A stretch of 33,484 nt of DNA, taken from contig JBCBZW010000051.1 of the NCBI GenBank assembly GCA_039815145.1, positions 1-33,484 on the forward strand, read 5' to 3'. The stretch is from Pseudomonadota bacterium (GTDB lineage Bacteria; Pseudomonadota; Gammaproteobacteria; Steroidobacterales; JBCBZW01). This document shows positions 16,356 to 26,123 of this stretch, one piece after another. The number at the start of each line of letters is the position of its first letter. Position 1 is the first letter of the stretch. Under the pieces are notes generated by a model. The model had not been told where the DNA came from. It was given only the letters and a program-made list of their open reading frames with translations, and ran no database searches. Both the position numbers and the translations under genes were made by a program.

Positions 16356-17855
16356 ATGACCCTTCGTGCTTGCGCTAGCGCCCTCCTCGCAGGTTTCCTC
16401 GCCCTGACCACGCTGGCGCCGGCGACCGGCCTCGCCGCCGCCATGGCGATTCCCGGCGATCAGTCGCTGAACGCCGAGCAGGTGGTGGCGGACCTGGACC
16501 TCGCCGAGAAGGCCTTCTCCCGCGTGCATCCCGGCTATGCGCGTTACGCGGCGCCGGACACCTTGGCGGGCGCTTGGGAATCCCTGCGCGAGCGCGCCCG
16601 GGGGGAGGACGGGATGTCGGTCTCGGCGCTCTACCTCGGCGTCTCTCGCGTGCTGCCCCTGATCCGCTGTGATCACACGAAAGCGGAGCTGCCGAAAGCC
16701 CTGCGGGAGGGCCGATCGGGTGCCCCCCTGTACCTGCCCCTGCGCTGGCAGTGGATCGAAGGGCGTGCCCTGGTGCGCTACGCACCGGCAGATAGCGCCG
16801 TGGCTGCCGGCGACGAGTTGCTCGCCATCGATGGCGTGGCCGTGGCGACGCGCGTGGAGGAGACGGCAGCCCTCGTGCCCGTCGACGGCTACACAGACCA
16901 CGCGAAAGCCGGCGAGATGGGCGTGTCGTTGGAGTTCATGGGCGGCGCGGTGGAGCACTTCGGCGCCCTGCTGCAGCCGCCGCCCGCCGAGGCCACCTTG
17001 ACCGTCCGCGCGCCGAACGCGCCGGAACGCATCGTGCGGGTGACCCGTGTCGACCACAGCGCCTGGTCAGCCCTCGGCGCGCAGGCGGGCCGCGCGCGCA
17101 ACTTCAAGGACGCCATCACCTTTGAGCGCCTCGGAGAGCGCGCCGCCTACCTGAGCGTCGACACCTTCGTCAACTACCGCGAGCCGGTCGATCCTCACTC
17201 GCTCTACGCGCCCGTCTTCCAGGCGCTGAAGGACGAAGGCCGGGACACGTTGATCCTGGATCTGCGCCGCAACGGCGGGGGTTCCAGCGACGCCTCCCAC
17301 GGGCTGCTCGCCTACCTCATCGATCGCCCCCTGCGCATGCACACGGACATGCGCGTCGCCACCCTCGATCTGGACGACCTTCGCGAGCACTTGAGCACCT
17401 GGGATAAGCGTGCCCTGAACCCCAATCGCTTGGGCTTCCGCAAGCAGGACGACGGCACCTACTCCCTGCGCAGCTTCGTCTCCGATGATCTCAAGCGCAT
17501 CAAGCCGCGGCGACAGGCCTTTGAGGGCAGGTTGCTGGTGCTGATCAGCGCCGACAACTCCTCGGGCAGCACCAACCTGTCGGCGATCCTCGCCGAGCAG
17601 GACCGCACCACTTTGATCGGAGAGGAGACCGGGGGTAGCGCAGAGGGACCCACGGCCGGACTGCTGTTCACGCTCACGCTGCCGAACAGCGGCATCCGCA
17701 TGCGCCTGCCGTTCTTTCGCTACCGCAACGACGTCTCGGGCTTCGAGCGCGGCATGGGACTGAGCCCGGATATCGAGGCGCCCTGGACCTTCGAGAGCGC
17801 ACGCGCCGGTGAGGACCCCGCGATGGAGGCCGCCCTGGCGCTCATCGAGCGGTGA
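16356..17855 (+). CDS. secreted S41-family (tail-specific-like) serine peptidase
   Basis: 499 residues with a signal peptide over about 1-29 (LLAGFLALTTLAPATGLAAA). The middle (about 125-240) contains a PDZ-like segment (ALVRYAPADSAVAAGDELLAIDGV). The protease core follows: LILDLRRNGGGSS, then VLISADNSSGSTNLSAILAEQ with S405 at the S41 nucleophile position, then TLIGEETGGSAEGPT. The GEETGG form lacks the Lys used by CtpA-type enzymes at the next step, so this belongs to the other S41 branch, and the exact catalytic partner is unclear. Periplasmic or extracellular peptide hydrolysis is expected. The Shine-Dalgarno is weak. It lies behind the membrane AraC regulator and is convergent with tldD, with a 9-base gap. 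Confidence 0.88.
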   Translation: MTLRACASALLAGFLALTTLAPATGLAAAMAIPGDQSLNAEQVVADLDLAEKAFSRVHPGYARYAAPDTLAGAWESLRERARGEDGMSVSALYLGVSRVLPLIRCDHTKAELPKALREGRSGAPLYLPLRWQWIEGRALVRYAPADSAVAAGDELLAIDGVAVATRVEETAALVPVDGYTDHAKAGEMGVSLEFMGGAVEHFGALLQPPPAEATLTVRAPNAPERIVRVTRVDHSAWSALGAQAGRARNFKDAITFERLGERAAYLSVDTFVNYREPVDPHSLYAPVFQALKDEGRDTLILDLRRNGGGSSDASHGLLAYLIDRPLRMHTDMRVATLDLDDLREHLSTWDKRALNPNRLGFRKQDDGTYSLRSFVSDDLKRIKPRRQAFEGRLLVLISADNSSGSTNLSAILAEQDRTTLIGEETGGSAEGPTAGLLFTLTLPNSGIRMRLPFFRYRNDVSGFERGMGLSPDIEAPWTFESARAGEDPAMEAALALIER

Positions 17856-17864
17856 ACGAAGTCC

Positions 17865-19307
17865 TTAGCCCGTACCACCCACCGTCAGGCCATCGATCTT
17901 CAGGGTGGGTTGGCCGACGCCGACCGGCACGCTCTGCCCCTCCTTGCCGCACACGCCGACGCCGCGGTCCAGGGCCATGTCGTTGCCCACCATGCTGACC
18001 CGCGTCAGCACGTCGGGGCCGTTGCCGATCAGGGTGGCGCCCTTCACGGGACGGGTGAGCTTGCCGTCTTCGATCAGCCACGCTTCGCTGGCGGAGAAGA
18101 CGAACTTACCGGAGGTGATATCCACCTGGCCGCCACCGAAGTTGGAGGCGTAGAGGCCGCGATCCACGGAGGCCAGGATTTCCTCCGGGTCGTGCTCGCC
18201 GGCGAGCATGAACGTGTTGGTCATGCGCGGCATGGGCACGTGAGCGAAGGACTCGCGACGGCCATTGCCGGTCGGTTTCATGCCCATCAGCCTGGCGTTC
18301 ATCTTGTCCTGCATGTAGGCGCGCAGGATGCCTTTCTCGATGAGCACGGTCTCGCCGGTGGGCGTGCCTTCATCGTCGACGTTGAGGGAGCCGCGTCGAT
18401 CGGGAATGTTGCCCTGATCAACGACCGTGCACAGGGGCGAGGCCACCTGCTCGCCCAAGCGACCGGCGAAGGCGGAGGTCTTCTTACGGTTGAAGTCGCC
18501 CTCCAGCCCATGGCCGATGGCCTCGTGCAGCAACACGCCCGGCCAGCCCGGGCCGAGCACCACGGTCATTGTGCCCGCCGGCGCCTCCTCCGCTTCGAGG
18601 TTCACCAGAGCCTGCTCCACCGCCCGCCGCGCGTAGTCCATCGCGCGATCGTCGGTAACGAAGTAGTCGTAGCCGAAGCGTCCACCGCCGCCGGCGCTGC
18701 CGACTTCCCGGCGACCGTCGCTTTCCGCGATCACGGTCACGTTGAAGCGCACGAGGGGGCGCACGTCGGCGGCGAGGGTACCGTCGGTGGCGGCCACCAG
18801 CATGGTCTCCAACTCGCCGGACAGGCTCACCATCACCTGACGCACGCGCGGATCCAGGGCGCGGGTACGCTTGTCGATGTCCTCGAGCAGGGCCACCTTG
18901 GCGTCGTCCGACAGCGTATCGAGGGGATCGACGGGCACGTAGAGCTGTGGCCGTTCGGGCGAACGCCAGGCCTGCACGGCGCCCGCATCGCCCGCGGCAG
19001 CGATGGCCCGGGCGGCACGACCGGCCTGCTCCAGCGCCTTCGGCGCGATTTCATCGGAGTAGGCGAAGCCGGTCTTCTCGGCACTCACCGCGCGCAGGCC
19101 GGCGCCATGATCGATGCTGTGGCTGGCATCTTTGACCATGCCGTCCTCGAGGGACCACCCTTCGCTGCGCGAGGCCTGCAGGTACACATCGGCGTAGTCC
19201 ACCTGCCGATCGAGCATGCCGCCGAGCAGCTGCTCCAGCCGGGTCTCATCGAGGCCCGACGGGGCCAGCAGCGTGCGCCGTGCAGTCTCCAGCGTAGCGT
19301 CAGTCAT
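17865..19307 (-). CDS. tldD: metalloprotease TldD
   Basis: 480 residues, as in E. coli (481). Catalytic subunit of the TldD/TldE heterodimeric zinc protease. The zinc motif HEAIGH is at 261-266 within [15 protein letters not shown], and the Cys in VGVCGKEGQ near residue 455 is the third ligand. The glycine-rich [29 protein letters not shown] region and the ending [13 protein letters not shown] are typical. The ATG at 19307 has GAGAG upstream. Last gene of the long minus-strand run, 27 bases after yhdP, matching the E. coli order rng-yhdP-tldD. Its partner pmbA is about 9 kb away. Confidence 0.97.
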   Translation of the reverse strand: MTDATLETARRTLLAPSGLDETRLEQLLGGMLDRQVDYADVYLQASRSEGWSLEDGMVKDASHSIDHGAGLRAVSAEKTGFAYSDEIAPKALEQAGRAARAIAAAGDAGAVQAWRSPERPQLYVPVDPLDTLSDDAKVALLEDIDKRTRALDPRVRQVMVSLSGELETMLVAATDGTLAADVRPLVRFNVTVIAESDGRREVGSAGGGGRFGYDYFVTDDRAMDYARRAVEQALVNLEAEEAPAGTMTVVLGPGWPGVLLHEAIGHGLEGDFNRKKTSAFAGRLGEQVASPLCTVVDQGNIPDRRGSLNVDDEGTPTGETVLIEKGILRAYMQDKMNARLMGMKPTGNGRRESFAHVPMPRMTNTFMLAGEHDPEEILASVDRGLYASNFGGGQVDITSGKFVFSASEAWLIEDGKLTRPVKGATLIGNGPDVLTRVSMVGNDMALDRGVGVCGKEGQSVPVGVGQPTLKIDGLTVGGTG

Positions 19308-19334
19308 CGTTCGTCTCTCTCCACCTAAATTCCA

Positions 19335-22300
19335 TCAACGGCCGCTAGGCGCCGGCGCGGCCGGCCCCTGATCCGCATCGCTCGGCGCGGCGTCGCGCCG
19401 GGAGTTCGGCAACGCCACGCGCTGCACGGTAGGTTCGGCCCAGGGTCCGGTGATCCGGTACTCCGTGCGCGACAAATCCTTGAGCGGCTCCTTCATCAGC
19501 TCCGTGAAGATGAGCAGGGCCGCACCGACGACGGGACCTCCGGCGAGGGCCCCGGCCACCGGCAGGGGCGATCCCACGTTGGCGAGGACCACGGCCGTCT
19601 GATCATAGTCCCGACTGACCAGTCCCGTCCGCCCGCTGATGCGCACATCGGCCGTTTGCCCGAGCAACTGGAGGTCGTCGGTGTAGGCGTCGCCGTCGGC
19701 GATGGTGAAGGTACCGGAGATCTCATCGAAGCCGAGCCCCTTGTCGAACACATCGCGGAAATCCAGCTCCAGGCGTCGCGGCAAGGCGGCAACGCTCATG
19801 AGCCCGAACACCTTGCCCGCACCCGGGCGTACGTTCAGCAGCTGGCCGGACTCGATTTTGACGGCGATCTCCCCCGCCAACCGATCGTCCAGCACGATGC
19901 CGGGCGGCCCCTGCCAGCGGAAATTCGCGTCCAGGCTGGCGGCACTCGCGCTCATCGAGCCGGCGAAGCCGAGCTGCTCCAGCGTCGCCAGGAGGTCCGA
20001 GCTCGCAATCGCGAGCGTCAGGGAGGACGCCTGATCACCCGTCTCACGGGCTGACCACTCCCCCTCCCCGTCGAGGCGATAGCTCTCGCCTTCCACCGTG
20101 AGCCGGGGCAAACGCACGCCGGACTCCACCGCCTGAACTTCCAGGGCCACCCGCCCAAGGTTGAGCTGCCGCCAAGCGAAGTCGTCGATCTCCAGCACCA
20201 GAGCAGGCAGCCGACGCGGATCGAGTTCGATTCCTGCCATCGCGGACACATCGACCGCCTCCGGCTCAGGCTCGGGCCCCTGCAGCGTCGTCTCCATCGC
20301 TAACACCGGCGCGTCGGGCGGGGGCGCAGGCACGTGAAGCTTGCTGAAGCGGGCCACGAAGGGTGCCCCTTCATCCGGCGAGGGCATGAACACCGCGCCC
20401 GCCACATCTTCACTGCGCAAATCGATGGCCCAACGATCGTCATCGTTGCGCAGGGCGACCGACATCGTCTCGAGGGTCTGTCCCGCCACCCTCAGGCGCG
20501 AGATCTCGAGGGCCAGGGCGTTGAGGGGCGGGAGCGCGGGCGATGGTGCGCCGTCCACCGGCGCGGAGGCGACGGCGGGGCCAGCACCGGCGACGCGAGC
20601 GAGGACGGTGCCCCAACCGGTGAGGTCCAGCTCCTCGATGTCGCCCGACACCTCGATACCGCGCACGTCGGGCAGCACCGGTGCCGCGCCGCCGAAGGTC
20701 ACGGCGCCCCGCTCGAGCGAAATCACGCCCTCAGCCAGGGCGCCATCGAGACGCGCGCGAAGCAGCTGCCCGATCGATAGGGCGAGGCTCGCCGCCCCGT
20801 CCCCGGCGTGACTGATCACCACCGAGGTGGGCAGGGCGTCGTCAGGCCCCTTGGTGAGCGGTGCCGGCAGGGCCATGCGGGCGCCCACGAGATCGGACTC
20901 GATCACCAGCGAGCGAACATCTTCGTTCGCCTGCGGCAATCTGAGGCTTGCCAGATAGTCCGTGGTGCCCTCGAGGTAACCGTCGGCATCCGGCAGGATT
21001 CCGCGGACCGCCTCAGCCGCATCGAAGCTGCCGCTCACCTCGAGCTGGGAGGTCACGGCCCTACCGTCCTGATCGTAGAGGGGCGTGAGGCGCACACCGA
21101 CATCGCCGCCCAGCACGGCGCCGCGAATATCCTCGCCGGACAGGCCGTTGTCTCGGTCGTAGCGCAGGGTTCCCGCGAGCTGCTCCAAGGGCATCGGCAA
21201 CCCTGCCAGTTGGATGAATCCCTCCTCGGCGTCGAGCTCAGCGAAGAAGGTGGCGTCCTCGCGCTTACGCAGGGGCAAGCTGAAGTCCAACAACACCTCG
21301 CCCCTACCGCGCACCTCCTCGAGGGGCTCAACGTGCGGGGAGAAGGGACTCGCGCGCAGGAAGTCGGTGAGCGCGGTGAGCGTGCCGCGCGTGCGGCTGC
21401 GGTACTCGAGTACACCCACTCGCAGGTCCGGTATCCCCACTTCGAGCGTACGCACCGAATTGCCCAACGTGCTCCCGGAGAACCCCTCCGCATCCAGGCG
21501 CACGTTGTCGAGCGCTATCACACCCGTTAGGTCAACGGCGTGCGGAAAGCCGTCGGCGTAGGCGAGCTCGACGTCCTGGATCTGCGCACGCACCAAGAAC
21601 TCACCCTCGCCCCCGTCGAAGGGGAAGGCCTTCACGGGGCCGGTAAAGGCGATACTCGCCCTCGGCACGGTGCCACGCACCATGGAGGTCTCGAGCCAGC
21701 GGCCCACGCTTGGCGCCAGCACCAGCGACGGTACGTAGCGGCGAAACTCAGACATGTCTGCATCCGACATAGCGAGCTGGAGATCGAGGAAGGGGCCCGC
21801 GCCGGGCGCGTCGTCGCCAGATCCCTCGGGCGGCAGCCGTAACTCCGCCTTACCCTCCACGTCAAAGGCGTTGCTCCTGAGCACGATGTCCGGCGCCGTG
21901 ACCGTGCGTCCACCTGCGCCATCGCCGGTCCACGAGAAGGTGCCCTGCGCGACCACCGCCGGCAGGGCCTGGCGGAACAAGCTCGGCGCTTCGATGACCA
22001 GCGCATCGCAATCCAGGGTCAGGCTGCCCTCATCGCCGCGCACGTTGAGCGATCCGCTCACGCCGCTGACGCCCGGTCGCTGATCGCTCACGGTGACCGC
22101 GAGTCCGTCGAAGCTCGCCGCCACCATGGGACCGTCCGGCGTCTCGCGCTCGAAGCGCAGCGCGGACAGTTCACCGCGGGGGGCCATGGCGAGCACCTGC
22201 TTAGGCAGCGGGGAGCGCTCGACGGGATCCAGCGACAGGGCCAGGGCCGCGAGGGGCAGGAGATCGTCGACGCGCACGTAGTCCGCGCGCGCCGCCCGCA

Positions 22301-23390
22301 CGCCAGCGCCATCGAGTTCCACGGAGAAGCTGCTCTTCGGCCAGCGATGGCCGTCGCGCGCGAGCTCGACATCGCGCCCTAGCAGGGCCCAGCCCTGCGC
22401 TTGGGCACTCAGGTTGAAGCGTCCCGCCAGGCGGTCGTACTGCACCGCATGCTCGCCCTCCCCGGCGAGCAGCAGGTCGTCGAGATCCACCGTGAGACTG
22501 GCCTGCTCGATGCGCCCTCGATTCCGCGAGGCCCACATGGTGACGCTACCGATGCCGTGCAAGGCGGTCGGCTCCAGGCCGACCGTGGCACCGATTGCGC
22601 CGAGGTCCACCTGATTACCGCTCAGGAAGAACTGCCACCGTCCCTCGCGGGCGGCTTGGCTCAGCTCTCGCCCCTCCACCGAGAAGGAGACTTCACCGCC
22701 TTCACCGGGCGCCTGCAGCGCACCCTCGAGGAAGAGGGATCCACGCTCGTGGGCAAAGTCCAGATGCACGCCGGAGATGCGAGTCGGACCCGCCTCGGGG
22801 TCGTTGCGATCGTCGGTCACCACGATCGTGGCGTCGTCGATCGCCAAGCGCCCGCGGGGCAAGGCCTGGGCCCCACGCGGACGCGTGAGCACCACCTGAT
22901 CAGATCGTTTGGCATTTGGCGCGACGGCGCGCCCCAGCACTTGCCAACCGCCCTCCTCGGAGCGGTGCTCGACATCGATGACCACCCCTTCGAGGCGCAC
23001 ATCGCCCGGCTTTACGGAGAAGTTGGTCAGTAACTCCATCATGTCGAGTGCGACGCTGCCCCGCTCGGCGCTGAGCAGCAGCGCCTCGCCGTCGGGCGAC
23101 CAGAGCGCAGCGTCCTCGAACACCAGCTCAGGCCCCGAGAGCAGAGGCCAGCGTGCATCCAATTCGCTCAGGATGACGCGCACACCGAGCGCCTCGCCGG
23201 CCCACCCCTCGATCTGCGCGTGGTAGGCGGGCGCCAAGGGCAGGGCGAGGCGGAACAGGCCCACGAGCAAGGCGAGCCCGATCACCAGGGCGGCGATCGT
23301 GCGCACGGTCAGGCCGACGACCAGCGCGATCGGCCCGCGCTTCTTCTTGCGCGGCGCTTCGCCTGGCGAGTTGTTCGGTGTTTCGCTCAA
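19335..23390 (-). CDS. yhdP: AsmA-like YhdP-family envelope lipid-transport protein
   Basis: 1351 residues, slightly longer than E. coli YhdP (about 1266). A basic cytoplasmic start (PRKKKRG) leads to one membrane helix (about 20-53), then a very long beta-rich periplasmic part, as in the bridge-like AsmA proteins that carry phospholipids between the membranes. YhdP is one of the three main carriers in E. coli together with TamB and YdbH. Start codon: TTG at 23390, the only initiation codon near the family N-terminus, with GAGGCGGCC 2-8 bases upstream; the next ATG lies about 117 codons in. The C-terminal segment includes GLMSVAALPRRLELDFRDVF and RISGRTGLVSRDYDQ, the AsmA_2 region, and ends in a Pro/Asp-rich tail. 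30 bases after rng. Confidence 0.93.
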   Translation of the reverse strand: MSETPNNSPGEAPRKKKRGPIALVVGLTVRTIAALVIGLALLVGLFRLALPLAPAYHAQIEGWAGEALGVRVILSELDARWPLLSGPELVFEDAALWSPDGEALLLSAERGSVALDMMELLTNFSVKPGDVRLEGVVIDVEHRSEEGGWQVLGRAVAPNAKRSDQVVLTRPRGAQALPRGRLAIDDATIVVTDDRNDPEAGPTRISGVHLDFAHERGSLFLEGALQAPGEGGEVSFSVEGRELSQAAREGRWQFFLSGNQVDLGAIGATVGLEPTALHGIGSVTMWASRNRGRIEQASLTVDLDDLLLAGEGEHAVQYDRLAGRFNLSAQAQGWALLGRDVELARDGHRWPKSSFSVELDGAGVRAARADYVRVDDLLPLAALALSLDPVERSPLPKQVLAMAPRGELSALRFERETPDGPMVAASFDGLAVTVSDQRPGVSGVSGSLNVRGDEGSLTLDCDALVIEAPSLFRQALPAVVAQGTFSWTGDGAGGRTVTAPDIVLRSNAFDVEGKAELRLPPEGSGDDAPGAGPFLDLQLAMSDADMSEFRRYVPSLVLAPSVGRWLETSMVRGTVPRASIAFTGPVKAFPFDGGEGEFLVRAQIQDVELAYADGFPHAVDLTGVIALDNVRLDAEGFSGSTLGNSVRTLEVGIPDLRVGVLEYRSRTRGTLTALTDFLRASPFSPHVEPLEEVRGRGEVLLDFSLPLRKREDATFFAELDAEEGFIQLAGLPMPLEQLAGTLRYDRDNGLSGEDIRGAVLGGDVGVRLTPLYDQDGRAVTSQLEVSGSFDAAEAVRGILPDADGYLEGTTDYLASLRLPQANEDVRSLVIESDLVGARMALPAPLTKGPDDALPTSVVISHAGDGAASLALSIGQLLRARLDGALAEGVISLERGAVTFGGAAPVLPDVRGIEVSGDIEELDLTGWGTVLARVAGAGPAVASAPVDGAPSPALPPLNALALEISRLRVAGQTLETMSVALRNDDDRWAIDLRSEDVAGAVFMPSPDEGAPFVARFSKLHVPAPPPDAPVLAMETTLQGPEPEPEAVDVSAMAGIELDPRRLPALVLEIDDFAWRQLNLGRVALEVQAVESGVRLPRLTVEGESYRLDGEGEWSARETGDQASSLTLAIASSDLLATLEQLGFAGSMSASAASLDANFRWQGPPGIVLDDRLAGEIAVKIESGQLLNVRPGAGKVFGLMSVAALPRRLELDFRDVFDKGLGFDEISGTFTIADGDAYTDDLQLLGQTADVRISGRTGLVSRDYDQTAVVLANVGSPLPVAGALAGGPVVGAALLIFTELMKEPLKDLSRTEYRITGPWAEPTVQRVALPNSRRDAAPSDADQGPAAPAPSGR

Positions 23391-23420
23391 GGCCGCCTCA
23401 GGAGGGCGAGCGCAAGGGCG

Positions 23421-24995
23421 CTACATGAGCACGACATCGTATTGGTCCTGCACGTAGCTATCCTCTTGCTGCAAGCGGATGGGGCGGCCCGTACCCTCTT
23501 CGAGCGCGGCCAGCGCGGAAGATTCTTCGTCCAAGAGCACTTCGATCACCTCGGCGCTGGCCAACAGCATGATCTCCTGGAAATCGAAGCTGTTCGACTG
23601 GCGTGCGATTTCGCGAAATATCTCGTAGCACACGGTCTGCGCGGTCTTGACCCGACCCTTGCCGTCACAGGTTGGACACGCCCCGCACAGCAGGTGTTCC
23701 AGGCTCTCGCGCGTGCGCTTGCGTGTCATCTCCACCAAGCCGAGGGGGGAGACCTCACAGATCTGCGTGCGCGCGTTGTCCGTGCTCAGGTGGCGTTCGA
23801 GCGAATGCATGACCTGGCGCTTGTGCTCCTGGTCCAGCATGTCGATGAAATCCACGATGATGATGCCGCCGAGGTTGCGCAGGCGCAGCTGTCGGGCGAT
23901 CGCCTCGCTGGCCTCGAGATTGGTGCGGAAGATCGTCTCTTCAAGGTTGCGGTGACCGACGTAGGCGCCCGTGTTCACATCCACCGTGGTCATGGCCTCG
24001 GTTTGATCGATCACCAGGTGGCCACCGCTCTTGAGCGACACGCGCCTGTCCAAGGCCCGCTCCAGTTCGTCTTCCACACCGTAGAGATCGAAGATGGGCC
24101 GCGGGCCGTCGTAGTACTCGATACGCTCGCTGAGCTCCGGCGCAAAGGTGCGCGTAAAGCCAACCATCCGCCCATAGGCGGACTCGTCGTCCACCAGCAC
24201 GCGCTCCATCTCAGAACCGAGCAAATCTCTTAGCAACCTGGATGCCAGCGGCAGATCCTCATGCACCAGCTCGCCGGGGGCCGTCTCGATCGCGCGCTGG
24301 GAGATCAGCCCCCAGAGTCGGCGCAAGAAAATCATGTCGGCCCGGAGCGCCTCGACGCTCGCTCCCTCGCCAACGGTGCGCACGATGTAGCCGCCGAGCT
24401 GCTCTCGCTCGCTCGCCACATTGACCAGGTCCCCCACCACCTCGCGCAAACGCTGACGCTCAGCCTCGTCTTCGATGCGCGACGACACGCCGATGCCCTG
24501 CCCCTTCGGCAGGTACACGAGGTAGCGCGAGGGAATCGTGATGTAGGTGGTCAACCGGGCGCCCTTGGTGCCTATCGGGTCTTTTAGGACCTGGACCAGG
24601 ATCTCGCGCCCCTCGCTCACGAGTTCGCGAATGCTCTCGGCGCGAGGACTCTCGATACCGTCCTCATCCAGCTCCGGCGGCGCGATATCGGACGCGTGCA
24701 GGAAGGCCGTGCGCTCGAGGCCGATATCGATGAACGCGGCCTGCATCCCCGGGAGCACGCGCGAGACGCGGCCCTTGTAGATGTTGCTGACCAAGCCGCG
24801 ATGGCTCGCCCGCTCGATGAACACCTCGTGCAACAGACCGTTCTCGAGCAGCGCGGCCCGGGTCTCGCGCGGGGCAACGTTGACCAGCACTTCCTTGGCC
24901 ACCACGCGCCGACCACTCACGCCGGCGCCCCCGGTGACGATGGTGCTGGACGCGGTGGCACCGCGAACCGGCGGATTGGCGGGCGTATCAGACAA
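23421..24995 (-). CDS. rng: ribonuclease G
   Basis: 524 residues. Endoribonuclease of the RNase E/G family that matures the 16S rRNA 5' end and cuts AU-rich mRNA. The S1-like RNA-binding region contains GLVSNIYKGRVSRVLPGMQAAFIDIGLERTAFLHASDI. The catalytic metal ligands are D339 (VDVNTG) and D382 (IIIVDFIDM), with the same 43-residue spacing as in E. coli. The zinc-link cysteines are in CPTC (440-443). Compared with E. coli there is about a 35-residue Ala/Gly/Thr-rich N-terminal extension from a TTG at 24995. That TTG overlaps the maf stop by 8 bases with GGGGGT upstream, pointing to translational coupling. A GTG near 24905 would give the standard length and is the alternative start. Confidence 0.95.
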   Translation of the reverse strand: MSDTPANPPVRGATASSTIVTGGAGVSGRRVVAKEVLVNVAPRETRAALLENGLLHEVFIERASHRGLVSNIYKGRVSRVLPGMQAAFIDIGLERTAFLHASDIAPPELDEDGIESPRAESIRELVSEGREILVQVLKDPIGTKGARLTTYITIPSRYLVYLPKGQGIGVSSRIEDEAERQRLREVVGDLVNVASEREQLGGYIVRTVGEGASVEALRADMIFLRRLWGLISQRAIETAPGELVHEDLPLASRLLRDLLGSEMERVLVDDESAYGRMVGFTRTFAPELSERIEYYDGPRPIFDLYGVEDELERALDRRVSLKSGGHLVIDQTEAMTTVDVNTGAYVGHRNLEETIFRTNLEASEAIARQLRLRNLGGIIIVDFIDMLDQEHKRQVMHSLERHLSTDNARTQICEVSPLGLVEMTRKRTRESLEHLLCGACPTCDGKGRVKTAQTVCYEIFREIARQSNSFDFQEIMLLASAEVIEVLLDEESSALAALEEGTGRPIRLQQEDSYVQDQYDVVLM

Positions 24996-25605
24996 CGTGC
25001 ACCCCCACGGCCGCGAGCAATTTGACTGTCTCGAATAGGGGCAAGCCCATCACTCCCGAATAACTGCCGTCGATGCGCTCGATGAAGGCCGCGCCCAGCC
25101 CCTGGATCGCGTAGGCACCGGCCTTACCGTGCGGTTCCCCACCTTCCCAGTAACGCGCGAGCTCGCCATCGTCCAGCGGACGAAAGCGAACGTCGGTCAC
25201 CGATGTCGCTTGGTGCACGGCGCCGGCCCGATCGCCCACCGCCACATGCGTGAACACCTGATGGGCACGGCCGGACAAGCGTCGCAGCATTCCTAAGGCA
25301 TGCGCTCGGTCACGCGGTTTTCCTAAGGACTCGCCGTCGAGCACTACTGCTGTATCGGCCGCCAGCAGCGGCACCGAAGGGCCGGCTTGCTCATGAATCA
25401 GGCGCGACGCAGCTGCCTCAAGCTTCATCCCCGTCACCCGCCTGACGTAATCCACCGGTGCCTCGCCAGGCCGCACCGATTCATCGACGTCGACCGGGTA
25501 TTGCCGGGTACGCAGGCCCAACTGGGCCAGCAGCGTAGCGCGGCGCGGCGACGCCGACGCCAGCCACACCTCGAATCCGACATCCTCTGCGTGCGTTGGT
25601 GCCAT
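24988..25605 (-). CDS. maf: Maf-family nucleoside triphosphate pyrophosphatase
   Basis: 205 residues from the ATG at 25605. The Maf signature LASASPRRATLLAQLGL is at the N-terminus, followed by VDESVRPGEAPVDYVRR, LAADTAVVLDGESLGKPRD, the FTHVAVG core and the C-terminal YAIQGLGAAFIERIDGSYSGVMGLP. These enzymes hydrolyse non-canonical or pyrimidine NTPs to the monophosphate. Position beside rng-yhdP-tldD matches E. coli yhdE, so the YhdE-type (dTTP/UTP) subgroup is likely but was not proved by diagnostic residues. The frame continues upstream to a TTG that would overlap rlmH. The GAGGG site sits 14 bases before the ATG, rather far. Confidence 0.94.
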   Translation of the reverse strand: MAPTHAEDVGFEVWLASASPRRATLLAQLGLRTRQYPVDVDESVRPGEAPVDYVRRVTGMKLEAAASRLIHEQAGPSVPLLAADTAVVLDGESLGKPRDRAHALGMLRRLSGRAHQVFTHVAVGDRAGAVHQATSVTDVRFRPLDDGELARYWEGGEPHGKAGAYAIQGLGAAFIERIDGSYSGVMGLPLFETVKLLAAVGVHVV

Positions 25606-25622
25606 CAGCGCTTTTGCCACCC

Positions 25623-26120
25623 TCACCGCGACACGGCGCTGGCCGGCGCGGCGCGATGGTAGGGGTGCCCCACGGTAACAGTCCAAGCACGGTAGAGCTG
25701 TTCGGCCAACACGACGCGTGCGATGGCGTGGGGGAGGGTCAGGGAGGACAAGGATAGACGCTCCTGAATACGCGACCCAAGGGAGCTATCCAGCCCGTCG
25801 GCGCCGCCGATCAGAAACGCGAGATCCTGGCCTTGCTCCCGGCGACGCTGCAGCCAAGTGGCGAGGCCTTGCGTGTCGACCTGACGGCCATCGACTTCCA
25901 GGGCCACCACGTGGTCTCGCGCCTCGAGCTTGGCCGTGAGCCGCTGAGCCTCCTGCGCCATCGCCTTCGCGGCATCGTAGCGCGTACCGCTGCGGGCGCC
26001 GGGGGCGATCTCCACCAATTCGAGCGGCAGATCGCGCGGTAGTCGACGACAGTACTCGTCTACAGCGGTGTTGACCCAAGCAGGCATGCGCGTGCCCACG
26101 GCGAGTAGGCGCATGCGCAT
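25623..26120 (-). CDS. rlmH: 23S rRNA (pseudouridine1915-N3)-methyltransferase
   Basis: 165 residues, a small SPOUT-fold methyltransferase that methylates pseudouridine 1915 in helix 69 of assembled 70S ribosomes. The trefoil-knot SAM site is visible as LAFLIGGADGLD, followed by LSLSSLTLPHAIARVVLAEQLYRAWTVTVGHPYHR. The family ends about at HPYHR; here ten extra residues (AAPASAVSR region) follow. ATG codons at 26120 and 26114 are both possible. It lies 3 bases after the rsfS stop, the conserved rsfS-rlmH pair. Confidence 0.96.
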   Translation of the reverse strand: MRMRLLAVGTRMPAWVNTAVDEYCRRLPRDLPLELVEIAPGARSGTRYDAAKAMAQEAQRLTAKLEARDHVVALEVDGRQVDTQGLATWLQRRREQGQDLAFLIGGADGLDSSLGSRIQERLSLSSLTLPHAIARVVLAEQLYRAWTVTVGHPYHRAAPASAVSR

Positions 26121-26123
26121 TGG

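Noticed and set aside
17910-19328. A 472-codon open frame on the plus strand antisense to tldD
   Set aside because: It mirrors tldD codon for codon in GC-rich DNA, has no family likeness and a His/Val/Gly-biased composition. TldD on the other strand is certain.
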